Shown here: positions 9,726 through 19,935 of the stretch, one piece after another
How the letters are laid out: each line of letters begins with the position of its first letter
Numbering within the stretch: position 1 is the first letter of the stretch
From: Ornithodoros turicata
Lineage: Eukaryota > Arthropoda > Arachnida > Ixodida > Argasidae
Length of the DNA stretch: 64,000 nt
Direction of reading: 5' to 3'
Assembly: GCF_037126465.1 (NCBI RefSeq)
Contig: NC_088204.1
Coordinates: 22,884,804 to 22,948,803, forward strand
Translations under genes and position numbers: made by a program
Notes under the pieces: generated by a model
What the model saw: only the letters and a program-made list of their open reading frames with translations
Databases searched by the model: none
Told to the model about the DNA's origin: nothing

Positions 9726-11265
9726 TACGTCGCTCAAGGGAGGTTTAGGGAGTCGTTTGTTCCCGAGCCAAACGACCGATTCTGCCGATTCGAAAAGCGA
9801 ATGGGAAGCGAACTACAGAGACTGCTAACAAATCGTTCATCTCCAAATGTACTCCAGATGGATTTGAGTAACAACAGAGTCATTCACATATTTTTTTTAG
9901 TAATTATGACATATCGCAGTGCACTTTCAGGCGTTCCCTTTGCGAACGGCTGCAGTTGAGCCGATCTACGTCGGTCACCGTGTTGTCAACACGCTGTCAA
10001 GCAGATCGTGGCGCAGTTGAGCGACTCGATCTCAAGTTGATTAATCACGATGACCTTGGAGGCAGTTTTGCTTTGAAAATGGTGCGTGCCTCTCGATAGT
10101 TAGACCAAACAGGGAACGACACGGGGACGAGCACTTTGCATAGCTTTAATGAGCCTTGCATATACACCCAAACTTTCTCGCACCGACTACATGTTCTGAC
10201 GCCACAACTGGTCGCTGATGCTTGTGAAACGCTCTAATGAATACCTCGTTACACCCAACAACTTACCGCAGAGTATATACGTTCGTACATCGTCGGCACC
10301 AGTAAACATCTCGCAGTCCCACTGCAGGTCCGCTACTGTAGACAACAGCCGTCATCTCGTGCGCGATGTCAATCGGTCCTGCTAGCCGAGTACAACGAAA
10401 CGACTGAGTGCGAGTGGGTCGTTCATACGAAACCGCGCTTCTCATAACTCGTTCACCGATTCGTAATGCACATACGCAACACTCGAATCTGTCGTTTCGT
10501 TCCTGCGAAGACGACTCGCTAGAACTCCCTTGTATCGGGGAGGAGTACTGACGGAGCGCGTTATGCGGGCAAGTTCCGCTTTTAGGGTGTAATGTACGGG
10601 TATTACCGCGCTTTACCGCTACCCGCAGTGGCACTTAACTTACACAGCGTTGCCCAAGATAAAGTTCCTGGTGTGCAATGATGATAAAACATAGAATACG
10701 GCCTTTAGGGAGCTTACCTATGCGTGGGACGACGTATCATGCACTAAAATTGTATGTCATTGCAGTCACTCCGCGTAAAGTAGCTGCTCTCTTACTCCTT
10801 CTCGGGCGTTCCGAGTTTCGTGCTCCTGGAGAAGCTATTAAACGGCACTTGGACGCTTGAACATGCTCGCTGGGCCGACGTTTCTCCCTTTCTCTCTCTG
10901 CTCTGCCGCCGTCCCATGTCCTGCGTTCTCTTTCTTCGCTTTCGTTGATAGAAAGGAAGAGGTCACGTGACGGAGCATGCACGATACCCCTTTTTCGTGT
11001 ACCCTCCAAAAGCTGGAGCGCGACGAGCGCGCTCGCGTACGAAACTCGGAGTACGAGCGTAACCACCTAACGGTAGGAGTGCAAAACGCTTGCGCTCAGG
11101 AGTAGCAACTTAACGCGCCCGCAAGAGGGCAAGAAGGGCTTGATGTGTAAAAGGGAAAGAGAGCAAACAAACTCTTTGGCGCTGCGATGTGGACGGTAGC
11201 TAACTGCGTATAGTACGCTACAATTTATACATACTTTGTTTCACTCATTAAGAATACAACAGGTA
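9726..11265. other. Unassigned sequence
   Basis: About 1.5 kb of mixed composition without a repeat or gene that I recognise. A T-tract lies near 9890. Several open frames of about 110-120 codons (for example 10263-10634 and 10737-11066 on the minus strand) have no family resemblance and are probably chance. Confidence 0.35.
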
Positions 11266-11626
11266 CCGTGTACTCACACGAGCGACATTTCCAAGAATAC
11301 TCCAGCGGAAGATACGAAAATCGCCATAGCTTTCCGCTGTCACGTGAACGTGAGCGCTCAACGTCGTATCTTCATGTGCACTGCTATCCGTGGGGAATAT
11401 CATGCGACATAGCCACAGGATATTCCGTAGCAGGCGACAGGAGAAGACGCTGACGATATCATATGCTAAGTGTCGTCTGCTAAATCCGCAGTATGCCACT
11501 TCCTATATTCCAACACCGTGTGAATGCGCAACATAACGCGGGGCAGAATTTTGGCTCCGTGCCCAGTGTTTGCTTTTTCTGCTACTAGAATCTTCCAGTG
11601 AGGATATCGCTCATGTGAATACTCGG
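11266..11626. mobile_element. Nonautonomous element with CCGTGTACTCACACGAGCG end
   Basis: The left end CCGTGTACTCACACGAGCG has its inverse CGCTCATGTGAATACTCGG at the right (about 11608-11626). The internal text (CATAGCTTTCCGCTGTCACG, GTGGGGAATATC, GATATTCCGTAGCAGGCGAC, GTCGTCTGCTAA) is shared with 22769-23081. The two copies define a family of 310-360 bp with about 20-bp terminal inverted repeats. Confidence 0.75.
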
Positions 11627-12900
11627 ATAACGTAATATTAAGTAGACTACACATCTGTTGAAGGAGCTTGAAATATAGTAACACGAGTATCACGCACGCT
11701 ACTGTGAAACAAAACGACCAAGAGCACTGGCGACTTAGTGAGCTCAAAGGCTAGGTACAAAATAAATAAAGTCGAGTAAAACTCTTCCCGGTATGGACGG
11801 AGACTGAGCTGCAATGAACGTATCACCCTTAAAAAAAATGAGACGATAGGATCCGTTGTCTCTCCTTCTCGCAAGCCACGTATAAGTTCCTATAGTGCGG
11901 TGAGTATACATCTAATACAATTTAAGTCAAACATTAGGGATCGCAGCAAGGCAGTCACAGCTTCACAATTAACCCAACTAAACAAGCTTATACGGATCAG
12001 CGCTGATTCCTATACACTGCAGCACCCCCTGCGAACGTAAACGAGGATGTCCAGAGCAATTTGCAGCCTAAAACCAAATTGTTCTTATCGTTGTCTATGC
12101 GATACAACAAGAGGCTTTTAACAGCCGCTTTTGACAACCCACATGGCACAACGCTGTGCAAAAGTCAACGTAGCGGAGCTCCGCCTTCGATCCTCGCACA
12201 CCCAACCAGAAAAACCGATCGAAACTTTCCCAACTCACTCGGACAGCCGCTGAAATCCGCACCCCGGCACAGCTCAGCAGGGCGGAGCTGAAACCCTGCA
12301 AGGGGGGAGCAAATGCCAAGGTTCCCACCCGCCGCGATTCCGCGCCAAGTCCGTGTCCAAGAGACGGCATCCAGCGTAACGCGACGTAGCACGCCTGACG
12401 GACCGTCGCCGAGCATCGTCAAAAAACAGACTCTCAGCTGAGAAAAAAAAAAGTACACCGGTAGAAAAAACGAAAACAGGGCATGGAGGATGGCAGAGGT
12501 AAGCGGCCGTTTGTTACTCGAGATATTTTTCACCGCTGTCGCCTGGGTGCTGGAATCACGGGGACGACTGCCCTCCAGGTATCTCCGCCATACCGGTTGT
12601 CCTGGAGCAGTCAGGGTATCGGAGATGTGGTAGTGCGTGTGTGTCTGTCGGGCTGCGAACGCCAGGATATTGCCTGTTCAAAGTGGAGAAGGTGGTGGAA
12701 ACGTTTTCGTCGGGATTTCTGATTTCGTTCCCAGTATAAAAGTTTTTGCTGAATCTCAATTATGAATAGAGGAGGATCATGAATTGAGGATACGACAATA
12801 TTTCCTGTATTATATAGTGTTGTGGATTGCAGCACAGTAGCCGCGCAAGATAACAGGTGAGCCGTGGCACAAACTTTTCCTTTATTCTGCTACGCGCCTA
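11627..12900. other. Unassigned sequence
   Basis: No recognised gene or repeat. GC-rich stretches (about 12230-12420) contain open frames on both strands that overlap each other and match no family. An A-tract lies at about 12439-12450. Confidence 0.35.
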
Positions 12901-13434
12901 TACTCTAAGAAAAAAGAAGGGGGTGAAAAGGTGGTAACTTCTATAGTTACCACCTACACTCTTAAAGATGAGCTTCACCGCACAGCACACTCCTAGCCAA
13001 TCATCATCTCGAATGATATCGTTATCTGCCCTGATTTGTTGAAAAACGGGAGGCGTACGTCTTTTTTGTGACACGTATGCTGTTCATGATTGTCATAAAA
13101 AGGCGTACGCCTCCCGTTTTCAACAAATCAAGGCATATAACGATATCATTCGAGATGATGATTGGCTAGGAGTATGCTATGCGGTGAAGTTCATTTCCAA
13201 AAGTGTAGGTCAACATAGCCTCTGATAAACGGTGTAAAAGGGTGGTAAAATCAATTATCATATGTCCAATTTGCTACAAAATAATGCCTACGCCCCGTTC
13301 GCTCACCGAATCAGAATTGGTAACCCTATCATTCGTAGGTAACAGGTAAAACTTTGCAACCTTTTAGGGACACCATATGCGACAACTATTACCTCCTAAA
13401 AGGTGTAACTACTCCAACCTTTTTTCTGAGAGTA
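12901..13434. mobile_element. TIR element with TACTCT-A/C-AGAAAAAAG ends, interrupted by a MITE
   Basis: The left end TACTCTAAGAAAAAAG at 12901 is mirrored by CTTTTTTCTGAGAGTA ending at 13434. Subterminal repeats of GTAAC/GTTAC type are dense (GGTGGTAACTTC, AGTTACCACC, AGGTAACAGG, ATTACCTCC, GGTGTAACTAC). A complete CACT MITE (12957-13205) sits inside with TA on both sides. A start with very similar text, CACTAAGAAAAAAG, lies at 52687, suggesting that the true terminus is CACT. Confidence 0.7.
12957..13205. mobile_element. CACT palindromic MITE, subfamily A (TA/TA)
   Basis: A whole-element palindrome of 249 bp starting CACTCTTAAAGATGAGC and ending with TTCCAAAAGTG. It has matching inner blocks (ATGATATCGTTATCTGCC, TTGTTGAAAAACGGGAGG, GGCGTACG) and a short central spacer. 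TA lies directly outside both ends. It is inserted within the element at 12901-13434. Confidence 0.9.
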
Positions 13435-13477
13435 TATATGTGTAGAGCCGTCTTGGGTAACCGTGTTTTCCGCGTGC

Positions 13478-13565
13478 AATCTAAAAACATAACTTGACCG
13501 CATAGTATGCTGTGCGCCAACAACTGCTGCGAATGATAGGATTATCACTTCTCATTCGCATCGCA
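13478..13565. repeat. CACT MITE subfamily B, left half
   Basis: CTAAAAACATAACTTGACCGC, CTGTGCGCCAACAACTGC and GAATGATAGGATTATCAC follow the left arm of subfamily B. The matching right half is probably 13957-14056, so later insertions (13570-13956) appear to split this copy. Confidence 0.65.
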
Positions 13566-13569
13566 GACT

Positions 13570-13691
13570 CATTGTAACGGGACCCATTCCTTCATTCCCT
13601 GCTTCACCTCCAGCAATGTGGCAGAGTATCGCGCTTGGCGATGAAACTTCCCACCCATTATCCTGAAATAAAGTTGTTGTTTGTTTGTTTG
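13570..13691 (+). mobile_element. LINE 3' end fragment, same family as 36434-37494
   Basis: TTGTAACGGGACCCATTCC, CAGAGTATCGCGCTTGGCG, ATGAAACTTCCCACCC and AAATAAAGTTGTTGTTTG match the 3' end of the LINE at 37380-37494 from its stop codon region to its TTG-type tail. It is extremely 5'-truncated, leaving only the 3' UTR. Confidence 0.82.
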
Positions 13692-13696
13692 TGGCG

Positions 13697-13956
13697 ATTA
13701 TGATTAGAGAGCGTATTTTTTGCACTAACAGGTGACGCTCTTCGTCGCATATAAATCGTTAGGTCAACCAACCTTCAGAATCGCATCGTTTTTTTCTTCC
13801 GATTGGGAGGAAAGTTGATAGATAACAAGGTGTGCGCCTATTTCACGGCTTATCGGGAGACAGAGCGATATCATCCGCGATGATGATTGGCATACTGCGT
13901 GGTATGCGGTCAAGAGCGCCCCTGTGAGTCCCTAAAAATTCGCTCTCTAATTATGA
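13697..13956. repeat. Small foldback with TTAGAGAGCG arms
   Basis: ATTATGATTAGAGAGCGTA near 13697 is mirrored by TTCGCTCTCTAATTATGAT near 13938. Between them, 13831-13922 resembles the right half of a CACT MITE (GATATCATCCGCGATGATG, TATGCGGTCAAGAGCG). The class of the outer element is unknown. Confidence 0.5.
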
Positions 13957-14056
13957 TATATTCAAATTGACACAAAAAGCAGTATGCCGCCTTCACTCTT
14001 TAAATCAGTAGCGACAACCCTATCATTCCTAGCAATGGTTGGCGCAGAGCGTGCTA
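13957..14056. repeat. CACT MITE subfamily B, right half
   Basis: AAATTGACACAAAAAGC, CAACCCTATCATTCCTAGC and AATGGTTGGCGCAGAGCG are right-arm B sequence, cut at GTGCTA where subfamily C element 14057-14293 begins. The distal scrap TATGAAGTTCTG resumes after that element. Confidence 0.75.
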
Positions 14057-14293
14057 CACTGTTAAAATAGAACTTCACAACATAGCACTCTCCTAGCCAA
14101 CCACCATTCTGAATGATATTATTCTGTGTCATGATTCGTACAAAAGAGGGGGAGGAGCCAGTCTGGGACATGCATAAGTTGACCTTGATAGGCGCCTCCT
14201 CCCATTTTCAGCAAATATGGACACAGAATGATATCATTCGGAACGATGGTTGGATAGGAACGTGCTATGTGGTGAAGTTCTGTTTTAACCGTG
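14057..14293. mobile_element. CACT palindromic MITE, subfamily C (TA/TA), nested in B
   Basis: It begins CACTGTTAAAATAGAAC and ends GTTCTGTTTTAACCGTG, with mirrored ATTCTGAATGATATTATTC and GGCGCCTCCTCCCAT blocks. TA flanks both ends. The flanking sequence is one interrupted subfamily B copy, so this is a MITE-in-MITE insertion. Confidence 0.87.
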
Positions 14294-14310
14294 TACGCTA
14301 TGAAGTTCTG

Positions 14311-14578
14311 CACTCTAAAAAAATAGAACTTCACCGTATAGCACGCTGTACGTCGACCATTGCTACGAATGATAGGGTTTCCGATTCAAAGAGAGAAGGG
14401 GGGGGGGGGGCGTAAGCCTTTTTGTGTCAATTTGGATATATCATAATTGACACAAAAAGGTGTAACCCCCTCTCTCACACACACACACTCTCTCTCTCTC
14501 TCTCTCTTCGAATCAGAAACGATAGCACTATCATTCGTGGCAATGGTTGGCGCACGACGTGCTATGCGGTGAGGTTAT
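14311..14578. mobile_element. CACT MITE subfamily B with simple repeats inside
   Basis: The left arm starts CACTCTAAAAAAATAG. The right arm ends around GTGCTATGCGGTGAGGTTATT, with its terminus lost. G-run 14400-14410 and a CA/CT microsatellite (14475-14507) have expanded in the arms at equivalent positions where other copies have GAGAGAGGG and CTCTCTCC. Confidence 0.8.
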
Positions 14579-14778
14579 TATGCAGGAATAGAGACACGTA
14601 GAAATAGAGCCATAGGCTGTGTTCGTTTATTGGACTCGAGCAGCTCGAGAACAGCTCGAACAGCTCTTGCTGGGCGAAAATGCCCTGGTGAGGCTCTCGT
14701 GACGTCATCGCCCTGGCATAGACTGCCGTTCGAAAATTCGAGGAATCAACAGTAGAGGTGCTCGAGAGTCAACTCCCA

Positions 14779-15026
14779 CACGCTTAAAAATGAACTTCAC
14801 CGCATAGCACGTTCCTAGCCAACCATCATCTCGATTCATATCGTTATTTGTCCTGATTTGTGGAAAACGGGAGGCGTACGCCTTTTCTGTGACAATTATG
14901 AACAGCATAAGTGTCACAAAAAGGCGTACGCCTCTCGTTTTCAACAAATCAGGGCAGATAACGATATCATTCGAGATGATGGTTGGCTAGGAGCGTGCTA
15001 TGCGGCGAAGTTCATTTTTAAGAGTG
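14779..15026. mobile_element. CACT palindromic MITE, subfamily A (CA/CA)
   Basis: The element runs from CACGCTTAAAAATGAAC to CATTTTTAAGAGTG with mirrored inner blocks and a short central spacer (GACAATTATGAACAGC). The bases outside are CA on both sides, not TA. The left terminus has one substitution (CACG for CACT). Confidence 0.88.
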
Positions 15027-15730
15027 CAGCGACTCTCATCTCGATGCGAGTCACTGCAGTCGCTGACGTACGATGACACTCAGACGTCACGACTCTCCGA
15101 CTCTCGGGTCGCGAGGGTTGAATAAACGTACACAACTATAGAGATAGAGACAGACAGAAATTAATGCCGCACCTTATGTTACACTCTTGCCCTCAAATGT
15201 ACTTTGCCTCACCCTTATGTTTGTCAGCGTTCGATTAAAACTCCGCTTTTCCAGAAGAAGTAGGAAAGTGCAGGTTTTGAGTTCGGTCACGGAGGAAATC
15301 CACAAGCTTTATTTTGCGTGTCCCGAAAGACGTGAATTTAGTTTCTCCTTGTGGACGAAAATACAATTGCACGCTTTGCCATTAGGTATGGGCCATTCCT
15401 TCGCTACAGTTTCCGGCGGATCGTATAAGCTACCAATCATAATCTCACAAGAGGCCGTTCTCCAGAAGAGAAGCCGTACTTTTTCGGGAGGACCCCGCGT
15501 GCCTTTCTCAAGCCGCGATACCCATGCTTCGAGGGCCAATTTTCCAGTCGGCTGACATTGAGCGGGAGATTCGGCAAATTGGGAATTTTGTTCCGCTCCC
15601 ACCGACAACTCCAAGCAGAAATATAGGCGGGTTGCTATAGCTCTGCTTCGACAGTGCTGTGAAAAGTTGCCATTTCGATACAAATTATTAGAACACAAGA
15701 TCGCAATTTTTTTCTGCTTTGTAGGGGTGC
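15027..15730. other. Unassigned sequence with overlapping open frames
   Basis: Open frames run through 15187-15555 (plus) and 15309-15698 (minus, 129 codons). Neither resembles a family that I recognise and I find no convincing splice boundaries. The composition is less repeat-like than its surroundings, so part of an old element or an exon is possible but unsupported. Confidence 0.3.
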
Positions 15731-15985
15731 CTCATTCTCCCAAAACGGAACTTCACTGCATAGCATCCTCTTAGTCAGCCACCTTTCCGAATGACTGACC
15801 CAATGCCCACTGATCGGTTAAAAACGGAAAGCGTACGCATTTTGTGTGAGACTTACGCAGTTATGTTAATAGTCACAAGAAGGCGTGTGCCTCTCGCTTT
15901 CTACAAATCAGGAGTAATCACGGTATCATTCTCTCTAATGGTTGGCCTCCCCAGTGCTACGCGGTAAAGTTATGTTTTAAGAGTG
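15731..15985. mobile_element. CACT MITE, divergent subfamily E
   Basis: The left arm CCCAAAACGGAACTTCAC and AGCCACCTTTCCGAATGAC, the inner GTACGCATTTTGTG, and the right arm GAAGGCGTGTGCC ending GTTTTAAGAGTG show the family architecture with many changes. The spacer reads GACTTACGCAGTTATG. CA lies outside the right end; the left end is eroded. Confidence 0.7.
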
Positions 15986-16022
15986 CAGTGTACATGACGC
16001 CTGAAAATGTGTAATCTGACCA

Positions 16023-16221
16023 CACTCTCAGAACAAGACATCAGTGCGTACTGCGTAGCGTGCTGTGGCGCCAACCATTGCCACGAAGGTATCGCTTCGG
16101 ATTCGAAGTGAATGGGGGAGTACGCCATTTTGTGTCCGTTACGATATATGATAATTGCCACAAAAGGGCGTATGCCTCTTTCTCTTTTCGAATCAGAGCC
16201 CTACCATTCTCATGGTTGGCA
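16023..16221. repeat. CACT MITE subfamily B, missing its right end
   Basis: CACTCTCAGAACAAG, GCGCCAACCATTGCCACG, TTCGAAGTGAATGGGGG, then the right arm GGGCGTATGCC to CTCATGGTTGGCACA. The right terminus is missing where the adjacent element starts at 16224. Confidence 0.72.
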
Positions 16222-16223
16222 CA

Positions 16224-16692
16224 CACTCTTAAAAATGAACTTCGCCGCATAGCACACTCCTAGCCAACCATCATCCCGAATGACAACGTCCTCGCCCCTG
16301 ATTTGTTGAAAACGGGAGACGTACGCCTTTTTTGTGACACTCATGGTGTTCATAATTGTCACAAAAAATGCGTATACGCATCCCACACTCTAACAACAGA
16401 GCTTCAGCGCATAGTACGCTGTGCGCCAACCATTGCCACGAAATAGGGTTATCGCTTTTGATTCGAGGAGAGAGGGAGGCGTACGCCTTTTTGTGGCAAT
16501 TACGATATATCCAAATTGCCACAAAAAGGCGTACGCCCCTCTCCCTCGTGGCAATGTTTGGCGCACAGCGTGCTATGCGGCGAAGCTCTGTTGTTAGAGT
16601 GCATTTACAACAGATCGCGGGCGAGAACGTTGTCATTCGCGATGATGGTTGGCTAGGAGCGTGCTGTGTGGTGAAATTCATACTTAAGAGTG
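16224..16692. mobile_element. CACT MITE (A/D type, CA/CA) carrying a nested MITE
   Basis: The outer arms are CACTCTTAAAAATGAAC at 16224 and GAAATTCATACTTAAGAGTG ending at 16692, with CA outside both. The palindrome is interrupted at 16386-16601 by a complete subfamily B element, and it resumes with TTTACAACAGATCGCGGG. Removing the insert restores the expected arm order. Confidence 0.85.
16386..16601. mobile_element. CACT palindromic MITE, subfamily B (CA/CA), nested
   Basis: The ends are CACTCTAACAACAGAGC and GCTCTGTTGTTAGAGTG, mirrored almost perfectly, including the unusual AACAACAG variant. The centre is GTGGCAATTACGATATATCC. CA flanks both ends inside the host MITE, giving a clean insertion footprint. 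Confidence 0.9.
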
Positions 16693-17599
16693 CAGAGCGT
16701 GATATGCAATTAAGTGTTGCTTTTAGGATGTGCCCTCTACCGAAACTATAGGCTACCGCGACAATAGAGCGTTTTAAGACACCGTACGCAAAGGCGAGAG
16801 CGTACGTAACGGATAGCGTTGGTGGCTCTGCGCACTGCGCGAAGCTCCCTTTCTGTTATGGGCGTGCGCAGAACCATAAACGCTATCCCTTACGTGCGCA
16901 AAGATGATAGCGCACGCTGTACTAAAAGTATCTAATACTTCTGTACCCGTATCCTCACTCGAAAGTAGCGCGATACTCTAGCATCGCTACAAATTTGAAG
17001 GTTAGCGCAAAACGGCTTTACCAAATAAAAGCAATACATTACTTCTAGGGATGTGCCATCCGAATCCACGAATCCTCGAATCCTAGGCAGGGATTCGAGA
17101 TTCGGGAATCCCAATGCCCAATAGGACGAATCGAATCTTTCGAATCCACCAATCACCGTTTGATTGTTTCTTTTTCAACTTGGCGCCTCCGGAGTCCGCA
17201 GAAAGCCTGATTGGCCGGCGGGTGTTTTCTTGTTTGTTTGTTTACATTGCTCTGGACTGAAATAGTTCAGACAGGAACTGTTACATTGCAAATTTTAAAA
17301 AATAACCTGGTTTTGCTTATGATTGTTGCGTAGTTTTATGGAAATAATTCAGACTCGAGAATTTATGCATTTCTTGTAGTCGATGTAAACACATTAAAGA
17401 AATTACGTTGAAGAACTATATGGGTATATTTTCTCCTGAAACTGAAGCATTATTTAATTTATTTTTCATTTCAACGAAGGAATCATATTCTGCCTGAAAG
17501 CACTTTTCACTAGAAGTGTTTTTCTGGCTTTTTAATCTCTCAAAAAAATTTGGATTCGTCCCATCTCTAATTCCTACTATATACTTTTTAGACCGTGTA
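16693..17599. other. Unassigned sequence
   Basis: Two inverted short blocks (CGTACGTAACGGATAGCG near 16801 and CGCTATCCCTTACGTGCG near 16880) suggest a small foldback at about 16760-16920. The remainder, including 17160-17580, is AT-rich and unassigned. Confidence 0.4.
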
Positions 17600-17823
17600 C
17601 ACTCGTAAACCTTCACTGCAGAACACGCTGTTAACCCGGAATGACATCGTTCTCGCCTCCTATTTGTTGAAAACGGGAGGCGGATGCCACTTTGTGACAT
17701 CCATGCAGTTGTGTTAACTGTCAGAAAAAGGCGTACGCGTAGCGCTTTTCACAAGTCAGTGGTGGAAACGACATCATTTTGAGGAATGGTTGCCCTTCGC
17801 AGTCGTATGTGGTCAAAGTCCTG
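17600..17823. repeat. Divergent CACT MITE, right end cut by the next insertion
   Basis: CACTCGTAAACCTTCACTGC, GGAATGACATCGTTCTCGCC and GTTGAAAACGGGAGGCGG, then the right arm AAAGGCGTACGCG to TATGTGGTCAAAGTC. The sequence is then broken by the element starting at 17824. Confidence 0.68.
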
Positions 17824-18072
17824 CACTCTTAGAAATGAACTTCACCGCATAGCACACTCCTAGCCAACCATAATCTCGAATGATATCGTTATCTGCCCTG
17901 ATTTGTTGAAAACGGGAGGCGTACGCCTTTTTTGTGACAATTATGAACAGCATAAGTGTCGAAAAAAAGGCGTACGCCTCCCGTTCTGAACAAATCAGGG
18001 CAGATAACGATATCATTCGAGATTATGGTTGGCTAAGAGCGTGCTATGTGGTGAAGTTCATTTTTAAGAGTG
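17824..18072. mobile_element. CACT palindromic MITE, subfamily A (TG/TG)
   Basis: A 249-bp palindrome from CACTCTTAGAAATGAAC to TTCATTTTTAAGAGTG with TG directly outside each end. The centre is GACAATTATGAACAGC. It is inserted at the end of the older copy at 17600-17823. Confidence 0.92.
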
Positions 18073-18585
18073 TGTTCTGTGAAAGTACAGAGCCCGGCCC
18101 AGCTGGCCCGCGCGCCGCAATTAGGCTTCAAAGTCGTTTTTACTGCGGGCTCGAGTCCAGTCCGACAGTTCTCGGGCCTGAGTCGGGCCGACGTTTTTTG
18201 GGCCATTCTTTCACATTATTTCATCCTGAGCATTCGTTTTGAAAACCTCCGAATGCCTGGGTCCTTCCTCCGTCTCGCTGCTCAAACGCTATAACATAGG
18301 CGTCGCGTTATTCCCGACCTTGCCACGTTGAGGATCACACCCTCGCCGCGGCGTGCATCGCGGACAGGCGCGAGATTCGACAAGTTGCCACAAGCATAAA
18401 TCGCATCAACGGCTGCGCTTGCGCGTTCAATTATGAAGGGTTTACGCACGCTGTATATTATGAATCTCTACCTTATGTGGGTTGAACCTGTTGGACTAAT
18501 CGCGTGTCAAATCTACCCATGCGGCTGCGGGCCGCGCCTCGACCAGGCTGAGTTTTCGCGAGCCGGGTTGGGCTAGTGCAACACC
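18073..18585. other. Unassigned GC-richer sequence
   Basis: This stretch is richer in CCCGG, GGGCC and CGCG than its neighbours. No gene, SINE box or repeat partner was found within the window. Confidence 0.35.
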
Positions 18586-19003
18586 ACCTAGATACAGAAA
18601 GCCTCCGCGCTCGTTGACTTGAAGTAGCAATTAAGAGTCAGCCAATCAGGATCGTGTTTTCAAAGGCCGTTGCCAATCACGAACGTGCTTTCAGCGGTGG
18701 TAGCCATGGAGAAGAACCACCGTCGTCTGCGAGTTGTGATTGAATGTCCCCGCGTACTAAATGGACTAAATAAAGCAAAACGGTCTCAATCTTTCTCAGA
18801 AGTGATATTCTGGAAGGCGTCTTGCACTTTTTGTCTCAATATTTAGGTCTGCAGGTTCCAGGTGAGCTGCAATCATTTGCGAGTTCTTGAATTCGCAGAA
18901 CGGTGAATCGCAGTAGCGGACGAATTCTGACAATATATGTCCACGTAGCGAAGGAGAAAGAGGAGGCAATGCGCAGGGTTTCTCTATCTAGGTTGTGTTG
19001 GCT
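18586..19003 (-). repeat. Dispersed repeat, reverse-complement partner of 4875-5310
   Basis: Read on the minus strand it follows 4875-5310: GAGGAGGCAATG, ATATCCACGTAGCG-like text, GTACGCGGGGAC, TTCGTGATTGGCAACGG, CACGATCCTGATTGGCTG and TATCTAGGTGGTGTTG. The two copies lie about 13.3 kb apart in opposite orientation. Confidence 0.75.
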
Positions 19004-19206
19004 ACGGTCGGGTAAGTTTCCGTGGAGTCGGGTACGGGCCGTGTCATTCCGGCAAATTAGTGCCCGTGCAGTGCTCCAGCTCAAAGTTCATAAATTGGCA
19101 CTTCTGCAAACGTGCGTATCCTAAGTCGAAAATGCGGTCATTTCAAAGCAGAAGCTATGTGATGAGGTGCTGTTTTTGTAGCGCATGAGAAAGGTAGTCT
19201 TTCTGT

Positions 19207-19457
19207 ATCACTCTTAAAAATGAACTTCACCGCATAGCACACTCCTAGCCAACCATCATCTCGAATGATATCGTTATCTGCCCCGATTTGTTGAAAACGG
19301 GAGGTGTACGCCTTTTTTGTGACACTTACGCTGTTCATAATTGTCACAGAAGAGGCGTACGCCCCCCGTTTTCAACAAATCAGGGCAGATAACGATATCA
19401 TTTGAGATTATGTTTGGCTAGGAGCGTGCTGCGCGGTGAAGTTCATTTTTAAGAGTG
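19207..19457. mobile_element. CACT palindromic MITE, subfamily A (AT/AT)
   Basis: CACTCTTAAAAATGAAC to GTTCATTTTTAAGAGTG, with an inner spacer of GACACTTACGCTGTTC. The flanks are AT and AT. It is the only copy with a matching flank that is not a pyrimidine-purine step. Confidence 0.9.
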
Positions 19458-19685
19458 ATATCTAATAACAGATATAGATACCGTCGGGCTAAAGAATGTT
19501 TTGTGCCACAGGTAAAGTGCGGGTAATATGTTTATGCGGAATACAATAAACAACAACAAGAACAATTATAGTTTGACGATGAAGTGGTGAGGTTTTCCAC
19601 TCTAGGAGTGTAACGCTACCACATAGCTAGCGGGTCTAATAGGAGTGATATAGTGAGTCGTATGATAGGGTTATCGAAGGCTATA

Positions 19686-19933
19686 CACTCTAAAAACTGA
19701 ACTTCACCGCATAGCACGCTCTGCGCCAACCATTGCCACGAATGATTGGGTTATCGCTTCTGATTCGAGGAGAGAGTGAGGCGTACGCCTTTTTGTGTCA
19801 ATTATCATATATCCAAATGGACACAAAAAGGCGTACGCCTCCCTCTCTCCTCGAATCAGAAACGATAACCCTATCATTCCTGGCAATGGTTGGCGCAGAG
19901 CGTGCTATGCGGTGAAGTTCAGTTTTTAGAGTG
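19686..19933. mobile_element. CACT palindromic MITE, subfamily B (TA/TA)
   Basis: CACTCTAAAAACTGAAC to GTTCAGTTTTTAGAGTG. Both arms carry the same CTG variant and the GATTCGAGGAGAGAG block. The spacer is TGTCAATTATCATATATCC. TA lies outside each end. Confidence 0.92.
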
Positions 19934-19935
19934 TA

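Noticed and set aside
16023..16692. Regularly repeated palindromic units that might suggest a CRISPR-like array
   Set aside because: The units are 215-280-bp whole elements with transposon ends and target-site flanks, and the genome is eukaryotic. There are no uniform spacers and no cas-type genes.
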